Origin: Thermoleophilia bacterium
GTDB taxonomy: Bacteria > Actinomycetota > Thermoleophilia > Miltoncostaeales > Miltoncostaeaceae
Reading direction: 5' to 3'
Assembly: GCA_029861485.1 (NCBI GenBank)
Contig: JAOTZF010000012.1
Span: 1 to 14,850 of the forward strand
Length of the DNA: 14,850 nt
The notes under the pieces were generated by a model. It made no database searches, was not told the origin of the DNA, and worked only from the letters and a program-made list of their open reading frames with translations. The position numbers and the translations under genes are program-made. Shown here one piece after another: positions 12,077 through 14,850 of the stretch (positions are counted from its first letter, which is position 1; each line of letters begins with the position of its first letter).

Positions 12077-12775
12077 TCAGCGCCTGCGGACGGGCCGAAA
12101 GCCCTCCGCTTCGGCCGACGCGGCGTTGCCGAAGCACCGCTCCGGGTTGGTGTTCTCGAAGTCCGGATCGCCCGGCTGGTGGTAGACGCGGCTGGGCAGG
12201 TTGCCTTTGATCGGGTGGCTCGCAGGGCATGAGCGCCCATTGGGCTCGACCCACGGGCTGACCGCACCGGCCGGCCGGCAGGCGCCCCATATGCCGCGCT
12301 CGGCATCTCGCGCAGTGGCCTCGAGAGCGGTGAAGCGCGATTCCAAGCGGAACGGGTCGCCGCGGGAGATGAACACCCGTGCAAAACCCTCCTCCACGAG
12401 GTGTTCGTTGACAGAGCGCGTGTCGAGCTTTACGAAGACATAGGCGAGGGTGCGTCCGAACTCATCGACGCGGTCCTGGGACGGGTCCGTCTCGACGCGC
12501 ACTGCAGCGCCCACCTGGAGGAGTTCCTTTGCGCGCTCGGATGCCTCTGGACCGAAGCACTCCACGGGTGAGTCGGGCTTCACCGACTCCGGAGTGTCGA
12601 TGCCGAGCAGCCGGATCGTCGACTCGCCCCGGTCGTCGCGCACGATCAAGGTATCCCCGTCGACGACCCGGACGATCCGCGCGCCGTCCGCCGGTGCCGC
12701 AGGCTCGGGATCGCCGGTCGCGCACCCCGCGGCGGCGAGCAGGACGATTGTGACAAGGGACACGAGAACCCGCAT
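12077..12775 (-). CDS. Thermonuclease (SNase-like) lipoprotein with C-terminal cysteine domain
   Basis: A 232-aa secreted nuclease, probably lipid-anchored: residues 1-18 read MRVLVSLVTIVLLAAAGC, a signal peptide ending in a permissive lipobox with C18. Residues about 32-168 are a staphylococcal-nuclease fold with all catalytic positions kept: D39 and D41 in VDGDTL, R55 in IRLLGIDTPES with D60, T61 and E63, and R108 in FGRTLAYVF. The family cleaves DNA and RNA with calcium. Residues about 180-232 (CPASHPIKGN, RVYHQPGD, NPERCF, EGFRPVRR) match a short C-terminal module often seen on secreted Gram-positive proteins and called the sunset domain. The ATG at 12775 has GAGG about 5 nt upstream; an earlier in-frame ATG (12916) would bury the signal peptide. 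It diverges from gap. Confidence 0.88.
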   Translation of the reverse strand: MRVLVSLVTIVLLAAAGCATGDPEPAAPADGARIVRVVDGDTLIVRDDRGESTIRLLGIDTPESVKPDSPVECFGPEASERAKELLQVGAAVRVETDPSQDRVDEFGRTLAYVFVKLDTRSVNEHLVEEGFARVFISRGDPFRLESRFTALEATARDAERGIWGACRPAGAVSPWVEPNGRSCPASHPIKGNLPSRVYHQPGDPDFENTNPERCFGNAASAEAEGFRPVRRR

Positions 12776-12825
12776 GAAACCTCGACTTCTGGCATGAACC
12801 CGGCTCGGGCTCGGCGAGCATGCCG

Positions 12826-12834
12826 TGGTACTGT
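12826..12834 (+). promoter_or_regulatory. Extended -10 promoter of gap
   Basis: TGGTACTGT combines a TGN extension with a TACTGT -10 box. Transcription would start near 12841, leaving a leader of about 29 nt that contains AAAGG (12860-12864) before the ATG at 12870. No good -35 is visible, as is usual with extended -10 promoters. Confidence 0.45.
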
Positions 12835-12869
12835 CACCCCGCTCCAGGACGGACCGAAGAAAGGCAAAC

Positions 12870-13865
12870 ATGAGCGTACGCGTCGGTATCAACGGCTTCG
12901 GGCGAATTGGCCGCAACGTCTTCCGCGCGGCCGCGGATGTCGACGATGTCGAGATCGTGGCCGTGAACGACCTGACCGACGCCGAGACGCTCGCCCACCT
13001 GCTCCAGTACGACTCGATCTTCGGGCGCTATCCCGGCGAGATTTCCGCGAGCGAGGGCGAGATCGTCGTCGACGGGAAGCCCGTCAAGGTTCTCTCACAG
13101 CGCGAGCCGGCCGAGCTGCCGTGGGCCGAGCTCGGTGTCGAGGTGGTCATCGAGAGCACCGGCTTCTTCGCCAGCGGCGAGGCATCAAAGGCCCATCTCG
13201 ACGCCGGCGCCAAGAAGGTGATCATCTCCGCACCTGCGAAGAACCCCGACCTCACCATCGTGCTCGGGGTGAACGATGACGAGTACGACCCGGGCGCGCA
13301 CCACATCGTCAGCAATGCCTCGTGCACCACGAACTGCCTGGCGCCGCTCGTGAAGGTCTTGAAGGACGAGTTCGGAGTCGAGCGCGGTCTGATGACGACC
13401 TGCCACTCGTACACCAACGACCAGCGCATTCTCGACTACCCGCACAATGACCTGCGGCGGGCCCGTGCCGCGGCGGAGTCGATCATCCCGACCTCCACGG
13501 GCGCAGCCCGCGCGATCGGCGAGGTCATGCCTGACCTCAAGGGCAAGCTCGACGGAATGGCGCTGCGGGTGCCGACCCCTGACGGCTCGGTGGTCGACCT
13601 CACCGTTCAGCTGGGTCGCGAGACCTCGGTGGAAGAGGTCAACGCGGCGTTCAAGGCCGCCGCGGAAGGCGAGATGAAGGGCATCCTGGCCTACACCGAG
13701 GACCCGATCGTGTCCCGCGACGTCATCGGCGACCCGCACTCGTCGATCCTCGATTCCAGTCTCACCATGGTGCAGGGCGACACGGTCAAGCTGATCTCCT
13801 GGTACGACAACGAGTGGGCGTACAGCAAGCGGCTGGTCGAGCTCGTCGACCGCATGGCGGGCTAG
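12870..13865 (+). CDS. gap: Glyceraldehyde-3-phosphate dehydrogenase, type I
   Basis: Converts glyceraldehyde 3-phosphate, phosphate and NAD to 1,3-bisphosphoglycerate in glycolysis, and the reverse in gluconeogenesis. The 331-aa protein has the expected length. Visible: the Rossmann motif GINGFGRIGRNVFR (6-19), D34 in AVNDL, which favours NAD over NADP, the active site SNASCTTNCLAP with C152, H179 in TTCHSYTNDQ, PTSTGAARA, and the C-terminal WYDNEWAYSKR. The ATG at 12870 is preferred over an upstream in-frame GTG (12825) because it has AAAGG 5 nt before it and starts the protein where the family starts. The stop TAG shares its G with the GTG of pgk, a translationally coupled glycolytic pair. 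Confidence 0.98.
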   Translation: MSVRVGINGFGRIGRNVFRAAADVDDVEIVAVNDLTDAETLAHLLQYDSIFGRYPGEISASEGEIVVDGKPVKVLSQREPAELPWAELGVEVVIESTGFFASGEASKAHLDAGAKKVIISAPAKNPDLTIVLGVNDDEYDPGAHHIVSNASCTTNCLAPLVKVLKDEFGVERGLMTTCHSYTNDQRILDYPHNDLRRARAAAESIIPTSTGAARAIGEVMPDLKGKLDGMALRVPTPDGSVVDLTVQLGRETSVEEVNAAFKAAAEGEMKGILAYTEDPIVSRDVIGDPHSSILDSSLTMVQGDTVKLISWYDNEWAYSKRLVELVDRMAG

Positions 13866-14850
13866 TGGCCCGGCCCCTCTCGCTCGAGGATCCCGGCGCC
13901 GACTGGGCCGGGGCCCGTGTCCTGGTCCGCGCCGACCTCAACGCTCCGCTCGAGGACGGCAAGGTCACCGACGACGCGCGAATTCGCGCGTCGGTGCCGA
14001 CGATCGAGGCACTGCTCGAGGCGGGCGCCGGCGTGGCGGTCTGCTCGCACCTGGGCCGGCCCAAGGGGCGGGTCGCGAAAGAGCTCAGCCTCGCCCCGTG
14101 CGCGGCGCGCCTCGGTGAGTTGCTCGGCCGAGGTGTCGAGCTGCTGCCCGACTGCGTCGGGCCGGACGTGAGGCGCCGGGTGGCCGAGCTCGGACCGGGC
14201 GAGGTCGTGATGCTCGAGAACACCCGCTTCCATCCCGGTGAGGAGGCCAACGATCCGGCGTTCGCCGGGCAGCTGGCCGATGGCTTCACCCATTACGTGA
14301 ACGACGCCTTCGGCGCCGCCCATCGGGCGCACGCGTCGACCGAAGGCGTGGCGCGCCTGCTGCCATCGCGCGCGGGGCTGCTGCTCGCCCGCGAGGTCGA
14401 CGTGCTCGGGGGCCTGCTGGACAACCCCAAGCCGCCATTTGTCGCCGTGCTCGGGGGCTCCAAGGTCAGCGACAAGCTGCCGCTGATCGAGGCGCTCTTG
14501 GAGCGCTGCGATCGAGTGATCGTCGGCGGAGCGATGTGCTTCACGTTCCTCGCCGCGATGGGCGACTCGGTCGGCTCATCGATGCACGAGGGACAGGAGG
14601 GGCAGGAGATGGCCCGAAGCATTCAGGCACGCGCGGTTCAGCTCAATTGCACACTGCAGCTTCCGGTCGACGTCCTGATCGCAGACCGCTTCGAGGCCGA
14701 CGCGGCCCTCAAGGTCGTGCCAAGCGACAGCATCCCGTCGGGGTGGATGGGTGTCGACATCGGCCCTCAGACGGCCGCGAGCTACTGCGAGGCCATCGAC
14801 GCGGCGCAAACCGTCTTCTGGAATGGACCCATGGGGGCGTTCGAGATCCC
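13865..14850 (+). CDS. pgk: Phosphoglycerate kinase, 3' end beyond window
   Basis: Transfers phosphate from 1,3-bisphosphoglycerate to ADP, the first ATP-yielding step of lower glycolysis, using the product of the upstream gap. About 328 residues are visible out of a usual 390-400; the rest, including the C-terminal nucleotide-binding glycine loop, lies past the window. Motifs: RVLVRADLNAPLEDG (18-32), CSHLGRPKG (60-68), MLENTRFHPGEEAND, YVNDAFGAAHRAHAS, VAVLGGSKVSDKLPLIEALL, IVGGAMCFTFLAAMG, VDIGPQTA and NGPMGAFE at the edge. The GTG start at 13865 overlaps the gap TAG by one base; no independent promoter is seen. The tpiA gene often follows but is out of view. Confidence 0.97.
   Translation, partial: MARPLSLEDPGADWAGARVLVRADLNAPLEDGKVTDDARIRASVPTIEALLEAGAGVAVCSHLGRPKGRVAKELSLAPCAARLGELLGRGVELLPDCVGPDVRRRVAELGPGEVVMLENTRFHPGEEANDPAFAGQLADGFTHYVNDAFGAAHRAHASTEGVARLLPSRAGLLLAREVDVLGGLLDNPKPPFVAVLGGSKVSDKLPLIEALLERCDRVIVGGAMCFTFLAAMGDSVGSSMHEGQEGQEMARSIQARAVQLNCTLQLPVDVLIADRFEADAALKVVPSDSIPSGWMGVDIGPQTAASYCEAIDAAQTVFWNGPMGAFEI

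Noticed and set aside
12825..12869. 15-residue N-terminal extension of gap from a GTG
   Set aside because: It overlaps the candidate -10 box and does not match the family's N-terminus. The ATG at 12870 has a good ribosome site.
12776..12916. 47-residue N-terminal extension of the nuclease from an upstream ATG
   Set aside because: It would bury the signal peptide, run into the gap coding region on the other strand, and lacks a ribosome site.
1..14850. CRISPR array, tRNA/rRNA genes, insertion sequences or attachment sites
   Set aside because: No regularly spaced direct repeats with unique spacers, no tRNA cloverleaf, no transposase or integrase motifs and no terminal inverted repeats were seen. 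The only tandem repetition is protein-level RTX.

Overview
The window is a GC-rich bacterial chromosome segment. It is most consistent with a high-GC actinobacterium, possibly of the Thermoleophilia/Solirubrobacterales type. This rests on the abundance of GTG starts, two start codons that look leaderless (a TANNNT box ending 6 nt before the GTG), the uvrC-rapZ-yvcK ... gap-pgk gene order, and secreted RTX-repeat proteins. The assignment is inferred; no rRNA is present to confirm it.

Layout. (1) Positions 3-1136: the 3' part of thrS (threonyl-tRNA synthetase), truncated by the window edge, then a small multi-span membrane protein (1191-1547). (2) Positions 1614-2663: a GTGA-coupled pair of TadE-like minor-pilin genes (the second, 1919-2176, is only 85 aa), then an unrecognised small protein. 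(3) Positions 2680-4314, minus strand: a secreted protein joining an RTX repeat array to a sorbosone/glucose-dehydrogenase-type beta-propeller. (4) Positions 4597-7049: a TadG-like membrane anchor fused to a VanY-type D,D-carboxypeptidase, a second secreted RTX protein with a different C-terminal domain, and a probable 38-aa small ORF. (5) Positions 7113-10984: the conserved uvrC-rapZ-yvcK block (excision repair, RapZ-family ATPase, CofD-fold gluconeogenesis factor). (6) Positions 10985-12775: a long structured leader, a DUF1097-like membrane protein, a perfect UUCG-loop hairpin between convergent genes, and a minus-strand thermonuclease lipoprotein. whiA, which often follows yvcK in Gram-positives, is not here. 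(7) Positions 12870-14850: gap and pgk, overlapping by one base, pgk running off the end.

How the genes fit together. The block between thrS and uvrC looks like an accessory cell-surface module: pilin-like anchors, a wall-crosslink-trimming peptidase and two exported calcium-binding RTX proteins that share an unusual two-cysteine cap after the repeats. The rest is housekeeping (translation, DNA repair, envelope/carbon control, lower glycolysis). The most novel candidates are the TadG-VanY fusion, the RTX cap and its two different partner domains, the hidden 38-aa ORF and the structured leader at 11091-11266.
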